Source: an uncultured Sutterella sp.
GTDB taxonomy: Bacteria; Pseudomonadota; Gammaproteobacteria; Burkholderiales; Burkholderiaceae_F
DNA: 14,172 nucleotides
NCBI GenBank assembly: GCA_934249275.1
Contig: CAKQKT010000048.1
Coordinates: 1-14,172 of the forward strand
Reading direction: 5' to 3'
Shown: in pieces, positions 1-8,547 of the stretch
Position numbering within the stretch: position 1 is the stretch's first letter
Layout: each line of letters begins with the position of its first letter
The notes under the pieces: model-generated
Database searches by the model: none
What the model was told of the DNA's origin: nothing
The model's input: the letters and a program-made list of their open reading frames with translations, nothing else
Translations under genes and position numbers: made by a program

Positions 1-26
1 CGTTCCCCGGACTTCCGTGATGAACC

Positions 27-65
27 AAAAAAATGCCCGCCGGGCTTGATGATCGGCGGGCATTT
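27..65 (-). terminator. Intrinsic terminator of the ArsR-rhodanese gene
   Basis: A perfect 12-bp inverted repeat (31-42 pairing with 54-65, 11-base loop) is followed on the minus strand by seven T (27-33). It lies 18 bases after the stop codon of the ArsR-rhodanese gene and is oriented to end that transcript. The opposite direction lacks a good T tract. Confidence 0.9.
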
Positions 66-83
66 CGCGTGGGCCTTCGGCGG

Positions 84-794
84 TTAGTCCGCGCCGGCAT
101 GGGTCTTTCGCCGTGCGGGCGTCTCTTGCGGCGCTTCGGGCTTGCAGCATTCGAGCTCGGATCCGCGGCTCGACCATTCCATGACGCCCGACGGAATGAT
201 CTGCAGGCGTCGGCCGGAGGCCTCGAGAATGGCTGCGGCCTCGTGTGCGAGGAAGCAGTAGGGGCCTCGGCAGTAGGCGGCGAGCGCAACGCCTCGCGGC
301 AGCTCGTGCTGGCGCGCCTCAAGCGTATGGATCGGCATGTTGACCGCATGAGGGAGGTGGCCCGCTGCGAATTCCTCTTCGGGACGGACGTCGAGCAGAA
401 TGAGCTTGCCTTCGGAAGCGTAGTGAACGGCGTCCTCAATGCCGAGCGAGGCGCTTGGAATGCCGCTGTCGGCCTCAAGGTCGTGGAGCTCAGAAATGCT
501 CTGTTCGGCCGTCTCGCGGATCATGACGGCAAGAGCCGCGACCTTGGGGCTCGAAAGCCCGTAGCGCTGATGGCGACCGTCGCGCGTGCAGGTGACGAGC
601 CCCGCGCGATAGAGCACGCGCAGGTGCGCGCTGATGCTCTTGTAGTCCTCATTGAGCATTTCGGTGAGCTTTTCAACGGTCTGCGGACACTGGGAGAGAA
701 GCTCGATGAGCTCGAGCCTGACTTCATGGCTGAAGGCTTTGCCTATCAGGCTGACTTCCTTGTACAGACGGTGCTTGGATTCGAGATTGCTCAA
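84..794 (-). CDS. ArsR-family transcriptional regulator with C-terminal rhodanese domain
   Basis: This 236-residue protein joins a winged-helix ArsR-type DNA-binding domain (about residues 10-95, with the recognition helix around 52-62 and a wing with RDGRHQRY at 71-78) to a rhodanese domain (about 115-215). The rhodanese part carries the LLDVRPEEEFAAGHLPHA signature (133-150) and the active-site loop CRGPYC, so C175 is the expected persulfide-carrying cysteine and C180 a second one. C36, C69 and a C216-C217 pair are further candidates for thiol sensing. Fusions of this kind are usually annotated as sulfur- or metalloid-responsive repressors; the ligand here is unknown. The start is TTG: no in-frame ATG exists between the preceding stop (891-893) and residue 46, and GGAGG sits six bases upstream. 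The gene stands alone, with no sulfur enzyme adjacent in the window. Confidence 0.88.
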   Translation of the reverse strand: MSNLESKHRLYKEVSLIGKAFSHEVRLELIELLSQCPQTVEKLTEMLNEDYKSISAHLRVLYRAGLVTCTRDGRHQRYGLSSPKVAALAVMIRETAEQSISELHDLEADSGIPSASLGIEDAVHYASEGKLILLDVRPEEEFAAGHLPHAVNMPIHTLEARQHELPRGVALAAYCRGPYCFLAHEAAAILEASGRRLQIIPSGVMEWSSRGSELECCKPEAPQETPARRKTHAGAD

Positions 795-800
795 GAGGGG

Positions 801-805
801 CCTCC
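801..805 (-). promoter_or_regulatory. Ribosome binding site that supports the TTG start
   Basis: GGAGG on the minus strand, six bases before the TTG at 792-794. This is the main reason for accepting TTG as the start of the ArsR-rhodanese gene. Confidence 0.75.
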
Positions 806-876
806 GATCGGGGTTGGCGCGGGGTCTGCCGAAGCCTTTGCCGCTGACGTTCGTGAAATTTTGCGAATACAGTGTA

Positions 877-882
877 ATTGTA
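877..882 (-). promoter_or_regulatory. Possible -10 box for the ArsR-rhodanese gene
   Basis: TACAAT on the minus strand, 83 bases before the TTG start. No convincing -35 hexamer stands 16-18 bases upstream (CGTTTT/TCGTTT only). The local sequence is AT-rich in an otherwise GC-rich region, and ACTGT occurs twice around it, which could be part of an operator. Weak call. Confidence 0.35.
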
Positions 883-931
883 GGACAGTTCTATGACGAA
901 AAACGATACGTTCGCGGTATTTTTCGAATGA

Positions 932-961
932 AATCGGGCCGGAATGGGTTCGGGCCCGATT
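932..961 (-). terminator. Hairpin downstream of lpxH, distal of two
   Basis: A perfect 9-bp stem (932-940 with 953-961, 12-base loop) lies between lpxH and the ArsR gene. On the minus strand it is followed by a weak T-rich stretch (TTCATTC). It most likely ends the TPR-ppiA-ppiB-lpxH transcript, alone or with the hairpin at 996-1017. Confidence 0.5.
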
Positions 962-995
962 GAGGAATGAAGGCGTGCGCTGCTGAAGACGAAAG

Positions 996-1017
996 CGCCC
1001 GGCGCATGGGCCGGGCG
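996..1017 (-). terminator. Hairpin downstream of lpxH, proximal of two
   Basis: A perfect 7-bp GC stem (996-1002 with 1011-1017, 8-base loop), 35 bases after the lpxH stop, is followed on the minus strand by CTTTCGTCTT. The T tract is poor, so it may be an RNA-stabilising or partial terminator hairpin. Confidence 0.4.
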
Positions 1018-1052
1018 TGACATGGATCGGGCGCTGAGAAGGCGTCGCGGGA

Positions 1053-1835
1053 TTACATCATCTGGATCTGGGGCCTGCCGCCCTTCATGAAGGTGATGTA
1101 GCCGCTGCGGCAGCTGGTTTCCGTGAGGTCGAACTCCCAGTCGGGGAGCACCCAGCGTTCGATGACGGCATTGACGTGGGCGCCCGGATGGTGGGTGTGG
1201 CCGTGGATGACGAGCTCGACGCCGGCGGCGCGGGCGGATTCGGCGACGGCGCTCTCGATGACGTCGACGTCGCGCGGATTTTTGGGCGCCTCGTTTTCCT
1301 CGGCGCAGGCGCGAAGCGCATCGTCGATGACGGCGGCGCGTTCGTGTGCGGGCAGGGCGAGGAGGCGCTCCTGCCAGATCGGATCGCGCATGACGGCGCG
1401 GCGTGCGAGGCGGACCTGGTCGCGAACGCACCACTGGTCGCCGTAGGCGAAGAGAATCGGATTGCCGTTGACGGGAATGACGATCTGGTCGGCGATGAGT
1501 TCGGCGCCGCAGGCTTCGGCAAAGTCTGTGCCGAGAAGCGCGTCGCTGGCGCCCTGCATGATGAGGACGCGTCGGCCGGTGGAGGAGTAGAGCTTGAGTT
1601 CGGCGACGATCGGGTCTGCGTCGGACATGGCGTCGTCGCCGAGCCAGTAGTCGAAGAGGTCGCCGAGGATGACGAGCTCGGCAAAGCGCGGCGCAACATT
1701 CTTCATGAAGCGCAGGAAGGCCATGATGGTCTTGGGCTTGTTGGCCGCAATATGCACGTCGGAGATGACGACGGGATTGGTGAGCTCGGGCACGCTCTTG
1801 AGGCCGCAGAGGGCCGGGACCTTTTTGTCTGCCAT
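1053..1835 (-). CDS. lpxH: LpxH-family UDP-2,3-diacylglucosamine diphosphatase, metal site B altered
   Basis: LpxH hydrolyses UDP-2,3-diacylglucosamine to lipid X and UMP in lipid A synthesis at the inner membrane. Numbered from the Met at 1835 (260 residues; E. coli LpxH has 240), the calcineurin-type motifs are SDVH (D26, H28), GDLFDYWLGDD (D59), and HGHTHHPGAH (H211, H213), with the RWVLPDW ending typical of the family. Two motifs deviate. The usual GNRD reads GASD, so a metal-ligand Asn is A96 and the next Arg is S97. The usual HGD reads YGD, so a metal-ligand His is Y131. It may therefore be an altered or impaired enzyme. An in-frame ATG at 1883 would add 16 residues but has no ribosome binding site; the ATG at 1835 has a weak GGA. 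It is the last gene of the minus-strand cluster starting with the TPR gene. Confidence 0.82.
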   Translation of the reverse strand: MADKKVPALCGLKSVPELTNPVVISDVHIAANKPKTIMAFLRFMKNVAPRFAELVILGDLFDYWLGDDAMSDADPIVAELKLYSSTGRRVLIMQGASDALLGTDFAEACGAELIADQIVIPVNGNPILFAYGDQWCVRDQVRLARRAVMRDPIWQERLLALPAHERAAVIDDALRACAEENEAPKNPRDVDVIESAVAESARAAGVELVIHGHTHHPGAHVNAVIERWVLPDWEFDLTETSCRSGYITFMKGGRPQIQMM

Positions 1836-1912
1836 GGCGTATTGTTTCCAGTCTGATAAAAGAAAAGGCGCCGGACGTTTCATCGCGGCGCCATTCGGGC
1901 TCGTGCGGGCCG

Positions 1913-1933
1913 ATCCTCTACAGTTTAGAGGAT
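1913..1933 (-). other. Hairpin across the ppiB stop codon
   Basis: A perfect 8-bp inverted repeat (1913-1920 with 1926-1933, 5-base loop) spans the last two codons and the TAA of ppiB. No T tract follows, so it is not a standard terminator. It could protect the ppiB message end or slow ribosomes before lpxH; this is inference. Confidence 0.45.
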
Positions 1934-2416
1934 TTCAGCCTTTTCGATCACGACATCTTCCACAGGAACATCCCCGTAGAAGCCGTAGGTGGAGGTGCGC
2001 ACGCGGGCGATTTCGTCGACGACGTCCTGGCCGGCGACAACCTTGCCGAAGACGGCGTAGCCCCAGCCCTGCGGGTTCGGAGCGGTGTGGTTGAGGAAGT
2101 CGTTGTCAACGACGTTGATGAAGAACTGGGCCGTGGCGGAGTGCGGATCGGAGGTGCGGGCCATGGCGATCGTGTACTTGTCGTTCTTCAGACCGTTGGC
2201 GGCTTCGTTTTCGATCGGATCACGGGTCGGCTTCTGCTTCATGCCCTGTTCAAAACCGCCGCCCTGGATCATGAAGCCCTTGATGACGCGATGGAAGATC
2301 GTGCCGTTGTAGAAGCCGTCACGAACGTACTGTTCAAAGTTGGCGCAGGTCTTGGGAGCGTGTTCGTGATCGAGTTCGATGTCGATCACGCCCTTGTTGG
2401 TCGTAAAGCGAATCAT
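1925..2416 (-). CDS. ppiB: Cytoplasmic cyclophilin-type peptidyl-prolyl cis-trans isomerase
   Basis: The 163-residue protein covers a complete cyclophilin domain and has no signal peptide, so it should act in the cytoplasm as a proline isomerase and folding helper. The catalytic arginine is R43 in [14 protein letters not shown] (41-54), Q51 follows, and the substrate-pocket segment is [17 protein letters not shown] (85-101). The length matches E. coli PpiB (164). It lies downstream of the exported cyclophilin gene with a 106-base gap that holds a terminator-like hairpin, and 89 bases before the preferred lpxH start. The ATG at 2416 is the only sensible start; the ribosome binding site is weak (AAGTAAGA). 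The two adjacent cyclophilins look like an old duplication specialised for different compartments. Confidence 0.95.
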   Translation of the reverse strand: MIRFTTNKGVIDIELDHEHAPKTCANFEQYVRDGFYNGTIFHRVIKGFMIQGGGFEQGMKQKPTRDPIENEAANGLKNDKYTIAMARTSDPHSATAQFFINVVDNDFLNHTAPNPQGWGYAVFGKVVAGQDVVDEIARVRTSTYGFYGDVPVEDVVIEKAEIL

Positions 2417-2437
2417 TGTCTTACTTGGTAATCATTC

Positions 2438-2465
2438 AAACAAATGCCGCCCGGGAACGGGCAGC
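2438..2465 (-). terminator. Terminator-like hairpin between ppiA and ppiB
   Basis: An 8-bp stem with one G-T pair (2446-2453 with 2458-2465) and a 4-base loop is followed on the minus strand by ATTTGTTTG. It could end or attenuate transcription after ppiA, so ppiB and lpxH may be partly uncoupled from the upstream genes. I see no convincing promoter for ppiB after it. Confidence 0.45.
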
Positions 2466-2522
2466 GGGAATGGCGTATTGTCGCACAAAGTTGCCATGTG
2501 CGAGTGCCTTGGATTTAAGCGT

Positions 2523-3101
2523 TTACAGGACGCGGGCCGAGAGGATCGTGACGGGCTTGACCGGCACGTCGCTCATGCCGCCCTTGAAGCCCGTGCGGAC
2601 TTCGGCGATCTGATCGACGACCTTGTGGCCGGAGACGACGCGACCGAAGACGCAGTAGCCCTGGCCGTCGCTCGCCTGGTCGGCGTTGAGGAAGCTGTTG
2701 TCGGCGACGTTGATGTAGAACTGGGCCGTGGCGGAGTGCGGGTAGGCCGTGCGGGCCATGGCGATCGTGTACTTGTCGTTCGGGAGGCCGCCGCGGGCTT
2801 CGAGCGGAATCGGCGCATGCACGGGCTTCTGCTTCATGTCGGCCGTAAAGCCGCCGCCCTGGATCATGAAGCCGCCGATCACGCGGTGAAAGATCGTGTT
2901 GGCATAGTGGCCTTCCTTCACGTAGGCGAGGAAGTTTTCGACCGTGCGCGGGGCGCGGGACGGGGCGAGCTGCACGACGATCTTGCCCATGTCGGTCACG
3001 ATTTCAACGCGCGGATCCTGAGCGGGCGCGGCGAGAACGGCGCCCGGAAGGCCGAGAAGGGCGGGGGCGAGCGGAAGAAGAATGCGGGAGCGGATTTTCA
3101 T
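2523..3101 (-). CDS. ppiA: Periplasmic cyclophilin-type peptidyl-prolyl cis-trans isomerase
   Basis: The 192-residue protein starts with a Sec signal peptide: basic MKIRSR, hydrophobic residues 7-22, and a probable cut after AVLA (24|25). The mature part is a cyclophilin domain with [14 protein letters not shown] (71-84, catalytic R73, Q81) and [17 protein letters not shown]. It should assist folding of exported proteins in the periplasm. It is 29 bases downstream of the TPR gene, which also encodes an exported protein, suggesting co-transcription and a shared envelope role. The start ATG at 3101 is fixed by the signal peptide; the ribosome binding site is poor. Closely related in sequence to the cytoplasmic cyclophilin next door. 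Confidence 0.94.
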   Translation of the reverse strand: MKIRSRILLPLAPALLGLPGAVLAAPAQDPRVEIVTDMGKIVVQLAPSRAPRTVENFLAYVKEGHYANTIFHRVIGGFMIQGGGFTADMKQKPVHAPIPLEARGGLPNDKYTIAMARTAYPHSATAQFYINVADNSFLNADQASDGQGYCVFGRVVSGHKVVDQIAEVRTGFKGGMSDVPVKPVTILSARVL

Positions 3102-3130
3102 GACGGTGTTCTCAATGTGTCCGGGCCGAA

Positions 3131-3670
3131 TCAGTGCTCGGCTTCAAGGTTCTTGATCGTTTGGAGGCGGCGGGCGAGGACGCGGTTGTTCTTCAGCTTG
3201 GCCGCGGCCATTTCATAGGACTCGCGGGCGAGCGCGAGATAAACGTCGCCGAGGTTCTTTCGGGCAAGCGCAAAGTCGGGATTGATGCGAAGCGCCTGGT
3301 TGAGGTGCTCGAGCGCATGCTCGAGATTGCCCATGCCGGCCTCGATCACGGCCAGATTGTTGTAGGGCTCGGGAATTTCGGGGTAGTCGCGCACGAGGGA
3401 CTCGAGTTCGTGCTCGGCCTCTTCGGTGCGGCTGAGGTTCTCAAGCGCAACGGCCTTCATGAAGCGAAGCTGCGGATTGCGGCTGTTCTTCCTGATGCCG
3501 ATGTCTGCGAGCTCAAGCGCCTGAGCGGGGTTGCCGTCCTTGAGAAGCTTTTCGATCTTGGCCGGAAATTCGCTCGGGTGCATCTGCTGGGCAAGCTCCT
3601 CCATCTGCGATGCGGCCTGGACGGATCCGAGGGCGAGCGCAAGGAGAGCGGCGGTAATGAGGCGTCGCAT
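3131..3670 (-). CDS. Exported tetratricopeptide-repeat protein
   Basis: The 179-residue protein has a signal peptide (MRR, then hydrophobic 4-15, probable cut after VQA at 19). The mature part is helical with about three TPR units, at roughly 35-68, 69-102 and 103-136; the clearest is PEPYNNLAVIEAGMGNLEHALEHLNQALRINPDF split across the second and third. It ends in a basic helical tail (KLKNNRVLARRLQTIKNLEAEH). TPRs bind partner proteins, but no partner or function can be read from the sequence. It is the first gene of the minus-strand cluster leading to lpxH and is conserved in position in Burkholderiales. The ribosome binding site is weak (AAGAAG). No lipobox cysteine is present. Confidence 0.85.
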   Translation of the reverse strand: MRRLITAALLALALGSVQAASQMEELAQQMHPSEFPAKIEKLLKDGNPAQALELADIGIRKNSRNPQLRFMKAVALENLSRTEEAEHELESLVRDYPEIPEPYNNLAVIEAGMGNLEHALEHLNQALRINPDFALARKNLGDVYLALARESYEMAAAKLKNNRVLARRLQTIKNLEAEH

Positions 3671-4000
3671 TGTGGTTCTTCTTTATTCTGAGTAGTGTGG
3701 GGTTTCGGCGGAAAGGATGAGCGCAGATCCCGACTTTCGGCTAGACAAGGCGCGAAAAACGGCCGATGGCGCATTTCGCGTCGGCACCGAGGGGGCGGGG
3801 CGGCTATACTTCCTGCAGCGAAGTTTTGTCTGCGCAACATTTTAGCCCACCGGGGCATTCCGACGAACAATTCTCGCCGAAGGGCCCGGCCGGCGCCACA
3901 GATGCTGACAAAATTTGCGGGCCGCCCGCCGTTTTCCGAAACAGCCGGAGGCGCCCGCGCGCAGACGCCTATATTTAAAGAGTAGAAGGACTCCTCACCC
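3671..4000. other. Divergent intergenic region between the TPR gene and cysS
   Basis: This 330-base stretch separates two divergent operons and must hold both promoters. I see only weak candidates: CAGACA-N18-TATAGC on the minus strand (3803-3832) and an isolated TATATT on the plus strand (3970-3975) with no matching -35. TATACT (3805-3810) also reads as a plus-strand -10. Short GC-rich dyads occur at 3875-3895 and 3949-3970. No credible reading frame is present; the frames that stay open have no homologous look. Confidence 0.5.
3803..3832 (-). promoter_or_regulatory. Candidate promoter for the TPR-ppiA cluster
   Basis: CAGACA (3827-3832) and TATAGC (3803-3808) on the minus strand, 18 bases apart, each matching the sigma-70 consensus at four of six positions. 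It is 133 bases upstream of the TPR start. Weak call. Confidence 0.25.
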
Positions 4001-5407
<1,407 letters not shown>

Positions 5408-5442
5408 GTTCAACGGATTCACCTCAGGACATAACGACCATC

Positions 5443-6576
5443 ATGGCCAAACGCGTATGTCTTGATTTTGAACATGACATCGAAGCTTTCGAGAAGAAGG
5501 TTGACGAGCTCAAGGAGCTTGCCGAAAACACTTCCGAAAGCGCCGCCGCCGTCTCGATCGACGCCGAAATCGCCCAGCTTGAGAACAAGTCCCGCGAGCT
5601 TCTGAAGAAGGTCTATGCGGATCTCACGCCCTGGCAGATGTCGCTCGTTGCCCGTCATCCGAACCGTCCGTACACGCTCGACTACATCGACATGATGTTC
5701 ACGGACTTCCAGGAGCTGCACGGCGACCGCGCCTTCGCCGACGACGAGGCCATCGTGGGCGGCCTTGCCCGCATTGCCGACATCAACGTCGTCGTGATCG
5801 GCAACCAGAAGGGCCGCACGCTTCGCGAGCGCACCCGCCGCAACTTCGGCATGGCCCGCCCCGAAGGCTATCGCAAGGCCCTTCGCCTCATGAAGCTTGC
5901 CGAAAAGTTCGGCCTGCCCGTCGTCACCTTCGTCGACACTCCGGGCGCCTATCCCGGCATCGACGCCGAGGAGCGCGGCCAGTCCGAGGCCATCGGCCAC
6001 AATATCTACGCGATGTCCGTGCTCAACGTGCCGATCGTCTCCTGCGTGATCGGCGAGGGCGGCTCCGGCGGCGCTCTGGCCATCGCCGTTGCCGACACCG
6101 TGATGATGCTCCAGTACTCGACCTACTCGGTCATCAGTCCCGAAGGCTGCGCCTCCATTCTCTTCAAGGATGCAGGCCAGGCGCCGCGCGCCGCAGATGC
6201 GCTTGCACTGACGGCCCCGCGCCTCACCGAGCTCGGCCTTGTCGACCGCGTGCTCTCCGAGCCGCTCGGCGGCGCTCATCGCGATCCGAAGCTCATGGCG
6301 ACCACCCTCAAGAAGGCGCTCGTCGACGAGCTTCGCGAGCTGATGAAGCACGACATGCCGTCGCTCCTCGAACGCCGCGCCGCACGCCTTGAAAGCTACG
6401 GCCGATTCGAGGTCCTCGCCGACAAGACGGCCGAACCCGAAGCCGTTCAGGCTGCAGCTCCGGCTCCCGCTCCCGAAGCGAAGCCTGCCGAAGCGCCGAA
6501 GACTGAGGAAAAGCCCGTCGAATCCGCCGAAGCCGCCCCGGTCGAAAAGACTGGAGAGGACAAGAAGGCCGAATAA
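5443..6576 (+). CDS. accA: Acetyl-CoA carboxylase carboxyltransferase subunit alpha
   Basis: AccA pairs with AccD to transfer the carboxyl group from biotin to acetyl-CoA, making malonyl-CoA for fatty acid synthesis. The N-terminal [17 protein letters not shown], the GNQKGR segment, the [20 protein letters not shown] block and the oxyanion-type [15 protein letters not shown] loop are all intact. The protein has 377 residues, against about 319-325 in most bacteria. The excess is a tail from about residue 329, rich in Ala, Pro, Glu and Lys, predicted to be disordered. AGGA stands 13 bases before the ATG. It lies 35 bases after cysS, with a strong terminator 24 bases beyond its stop, so it ends the operon. 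accD is not in the window. Confidence 0.97.
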   Translation: MAKRVCLDFEHDIEAFEKKVDELKELAENTSESAAAVSIDAEIAQLENKSRELLKKVYADLTPWQMSLVARHPNRPYTLDYIDMMFTDFQELHGDRAFADDEAIVGGLARIADINVVVIGNQKGRTLRERTRRNFGMARPEGYRKALRLMKLAEKFGLPVVTFVDTPGAYPGIDAEERGQSEAIGHNIYAMSVLNVPIVSCVIGEGGSGGALAIAVADTVMMLQYSTYSVISPEGCASILFKDAGQAPRAADALALTAPRLTELGLVDRVLSEPLGGAHRDPKLMATTLKKALVDELRELMKHDMPSLLERRAARLESYGRFEVLADKTAEPEAVQAAAPAPAPEAKPAEAPKTEEKPVESAEAAPVEKTGEDKKAE

Positions 6577-6600
6577 GCGGTTTTCCCGGCTCAAAACAGT

Positions 6601-6650
6601 CAAAAGGCACGTTTTCCATGTGAAAGGCGTGCCTTTTGTCGTATTTGTCA
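6601..6650 (+). terminator. Intrinsic terminator after accA
   Basis: A perfect 11-bp stem (6601-6611 with 6628-6638), which can extend inward by five more pairs around a one-base bulge, is followed by TCGTATTTGT. The stem itself ends in TTTTG. It closes the cysS-accA operon. Because the left arm begins CAAAA, it could also stop minus-strand transcription. Confidence 0.8.
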
Positions 6651-6677
6651 TGACGATGGCGCCTCCCGCAGTACAAT
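6650..6677 (+). promoter_or_regulatory. Promoter for tilS
   Basis: ATGACG (6650-6655), 16 bases, then TACAAT (6672-6677), immediately after the accA terminator. The expected transcription start is near 6684, about 33 bases before the tilS ATG. Confidence 0.6.
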
Positions 6678-6716
6678 GACGGCTTCTTATCATCAGCTCT
6701 CTTCCTTCTCTCTCTC

Positions 6717-8291
6717 ATGAACGCCGCCCCCAACAAAGCCAAAGCGACCGGAACCGCACGCAAGCCTGCTTCGCCGCGCCCCTCAAAGGTGCTTGCGGAG
6801 CGCCTCACGCAGCTTGTTTTGGATTCGCTCTCGAACGCGGCGGAGACGCTTCTCGGCGTCAGGGGAGAGGAGTTCTCGCTTCAGCCGCTCAATCCGGTGC
6901 GCGTCGTCGTGGCGCTCTCGGGCGGGCGCGACTCGATGGCGCTTCTTGATATTGTCGAGAAGTTCTTTCACCGTCCCCGCCAGTTTCTCATTGCGCGCGT
7001 GCATGCCGTCTACATCAATCACGGTCTTTCGCCCAATGCGGACGCCTGGGAGGAGCACTGCCGCGCCGAATGCGAGGCGAGGCGCATTGCCTTTACGCCC
7101 GTTCGCGTAACCGTTCGCAAGACCGGCGAAGGCGTGGAGGCCGCCGCCCGCGAAGCCCGTTATCGTGCGCTCGCGCGCTTTGCCCGCGAGGAGGCCTACG
7201 ACGTCATTCTGACGGCGCATCACGAGGACGACCGCATTGAGACCTTCCTCATGCAGTGGATGCGCGGCTCCGGTCCGGACGGCTTGGCCGCCTTCCCGAA
7301 GACCCGCGAACTCGTGATTCCGAAGCTTCTGCTCGTTCGTCCGTGGAGCACCGTGCTTCGCGCTGACATCGACCGCTATGCAAGGAGCGTGAAGCTCAAC
7401 TACGTCGAGGACGAGTCCAACAAGAGCCCGAAGTATCTTCGCAACCGCATTCGCCGCGAGGTGGTGCCCCTTCTCGACAAGATCCGTCCGGGATTCAGGC
7501 AGGCGGCCGCCCGCGCCGTGTCCCTTACGGCCGAAGCAGCGGAAGTGCTCCGCTCGGTGGCGCAGGACGATCTTGCGCGATGCCGCGATGCGGCCAACCC
7601 GCATGCGCTTCGCGTTACGGCTCTTCTGAAGCTCATTCCCGCCCGGCAGGCCTGGTGCCTGCGCGCCTGGATGCAGGAGGAGGGAATGCAGCTCCCGAAC
7701 CGCGCCCGCCTTGAGGAAGGCATGAGGCAGATTCGCCAGAGTCATGCCGATACGATGCTGACGCTTCAGGTTCGCTCGAAGGAAATGCGCCGATGGGGCG
7801 ATCTGCTCGTCATTCGTGATGTGGCGCCGAAGAAGGCCGAACAGTCGCGCGATGCAAGGCTCAAGTGGGTTGAAGGCGACGTACTGCCGCTGCCCGGCTG
7901 GAACGGCTATCTGGAAGTCATTCCCTGCCTGCCAGGCGAATCCGGCGTAAGCGCGAAGCGCCTTCGCGAAGGCTCGCTCGAGGTTCGCGAACGCCGCGGC
8001 GCCGAAAAGATGAAGCTTTGGCCGAACCGTCCGACAAAGTACCTCAAGGAGCTCTTCTCCGAAGCCGGCGTTCCTGCCTTCGAACGCGCCGATCTGCCGC
8101 TCGTATGGCTCGACGGCGATCTGATCTTCACCGGCGCGCTCGGCATGGACATCCGCTTTTGCGACGAGATCGAGCCCGACGACATGCTCGTGCGCTTCGA
8201 GTTCAAGCCCGAGGCCAGCCTTCTGGGTGCCGCGTCCGAAAGGGCAAACCTCGCAGACAGGCCCGCATCGGAGCGTCGCGGCAGCCACTGA
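6717..8291 (+). CDS. tilS: tRNA(Ile)-lysidine synthase
   Basis: TilS uses ATP to attach lysine to C34 of tRNA-Ile2, changing its codon from AUG to AUA and its charging from Met to Ile. The PP-loop SGGRDS is at 68-73, followed by the family block HHEDDRIETFLMQWMRGSGPDGLAAF and by NRIRREVVPLL. The C-terminal TilS domain is present (KLWPNRPTKYLKELFSEAGVP, then LVWLDGDLIFTGALGMDIRF). At 524 residues it is longer than E. coli TilS (432), mainly through about 60 residues before the PP-loop; the first 24 are Lys, Arg, Ala and Pro rich. No Shine-Dalgarno is visible before the ATG; a pyrimidine tract (6697-6716) is there instead. No in-frame ATG follows until residue 74, inside the PP-loop, so 6717 is kept. 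Confidence 0.95.
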   Translation: MNAAPNKAKATGTARKPASPRPSKVLAERLTQLVLDSLSNAAETLLGVRGEEFSLQPLNPVRVVVALSGGRDSMALLDIVEKFFHRPRQFLIARVHAVYINHGLSPNADAWEEHCRAECEARRIAFTPVRVTVRKTGEGVEAAAREARYRALARFAREEAYDVILTAHHEDDRIETFLMQWMRGSGPDGLAAFPKTRELVIPKLLLVRPWSTVLRADIDRYARSVKLNYVEDESNKSPKYLRNRIRREVVPLLDKIRPGFRQAAARAVSLTAEAAEVLRSVAQDDLARCRDAANPHALRVTALLKLIPARQAWCLRAWMQEEGMQLPNRARLEEGMRQIRQSHADTMLTLQVRSKEMRRWGDLLVIRDVAPKKAEQSRDARLKWVEGDVLPLPGWNGYLEVIPCLPGESGVSAKRLREGSLEVRERRGAEKMKLWPNRPTKYLKELFSEAGVPAFERADLPLVWLDGDLIFTGALGMDIRFCDEIEPDDMLVRFEFKPEASLLGAASERANLADRPASERRGSH

Positions 8292-8312
8292 AGACGCATT
8301 CCTGCGATGAGC

Positions 8313-8340
8313 TTGACGAGTTTTTTGAGAAAAGTAGATT
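8313..8340 (+). promoter_or_regulatory. Promoter for tRNA-Ser
   Basis: TTGACG (8313-8318), 16 bases, then TAGATT (8335-8340), with an expected start near 8347 and a 36-base leader before the tRNA. TAAAAT at 8358-8363 is an alternative -10 but lacks a -35. Confidence 0.55.
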
Positions 8341-8382
8341 TTTTCGCTTCTTATCTGTAAAATCCATCTCTCAACCCAAGTC

Positions 8383-8470
8383 GGAAGTGTGGCAGAGTGG
8401 TTGAATGCACTGGTCTTGAAAACCAGCGAGGGGCAACCCTTCGTGAGTTCGAATCTCACCGCTTCCGCCA
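8383..8470 (+). tRNA. tRNA-Ser (anticodon UGA)
   Basis: A complete class II tRNA. The acceptor stem pairs 8383-8389 with 8460-8466 (one G-T pair), G8467 is the discriminator base, and the CCA end is encoded (8468-8470). The anticodon stem CTGGT/ACCAG encloses a loop with TGA at 8417-8419, reading UCA codons. A long variable arm (GGG...CCC) lies between the anticodon and T arms, as expected for serine. The T arm is GTGAG-TTCGAAT-CTCAC. It lies 91 bases after tilS and 154 before the dinD stop codon. Confidence 0.98.
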
Positions 8471-8547
8471 AAACAAATGTGCCGAAGGCGTTTCGAGTGG
8501 ATTGAAGTAAATAAGCGACTTACTTTCCCGCGCTTTAGGACAAAAAG

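Noticed and set aside
1834..2481. 12-base word ATGGCGTATTGT at 1834-1845 and 2470-2481
   Set aside because: A shared 12-mer is expected by chance in 14 kb on two strands, and neither copy has a consistent -35 box that would make it a promoter pair.
5419..6693. 424-residue minus-strand frame opposite accA
   Set aside because: Antisense shadow of a clearly real accA; it also runs through the accA terminator hairpin.
6783..8471. 562-residue minus-strand frame opposite tilS
   Set aside because: Antisense shadow of tilS that would also read through the tRNA-Ser gene and its promoter.
8505..8525. Inverted repeat AAGTAA/TTACTT after tRNA-Ser
   Set aside because: Only six pairs around a nine-base loop in AT-rich sequence, with no T tract; the real terminator is 8548-8585.
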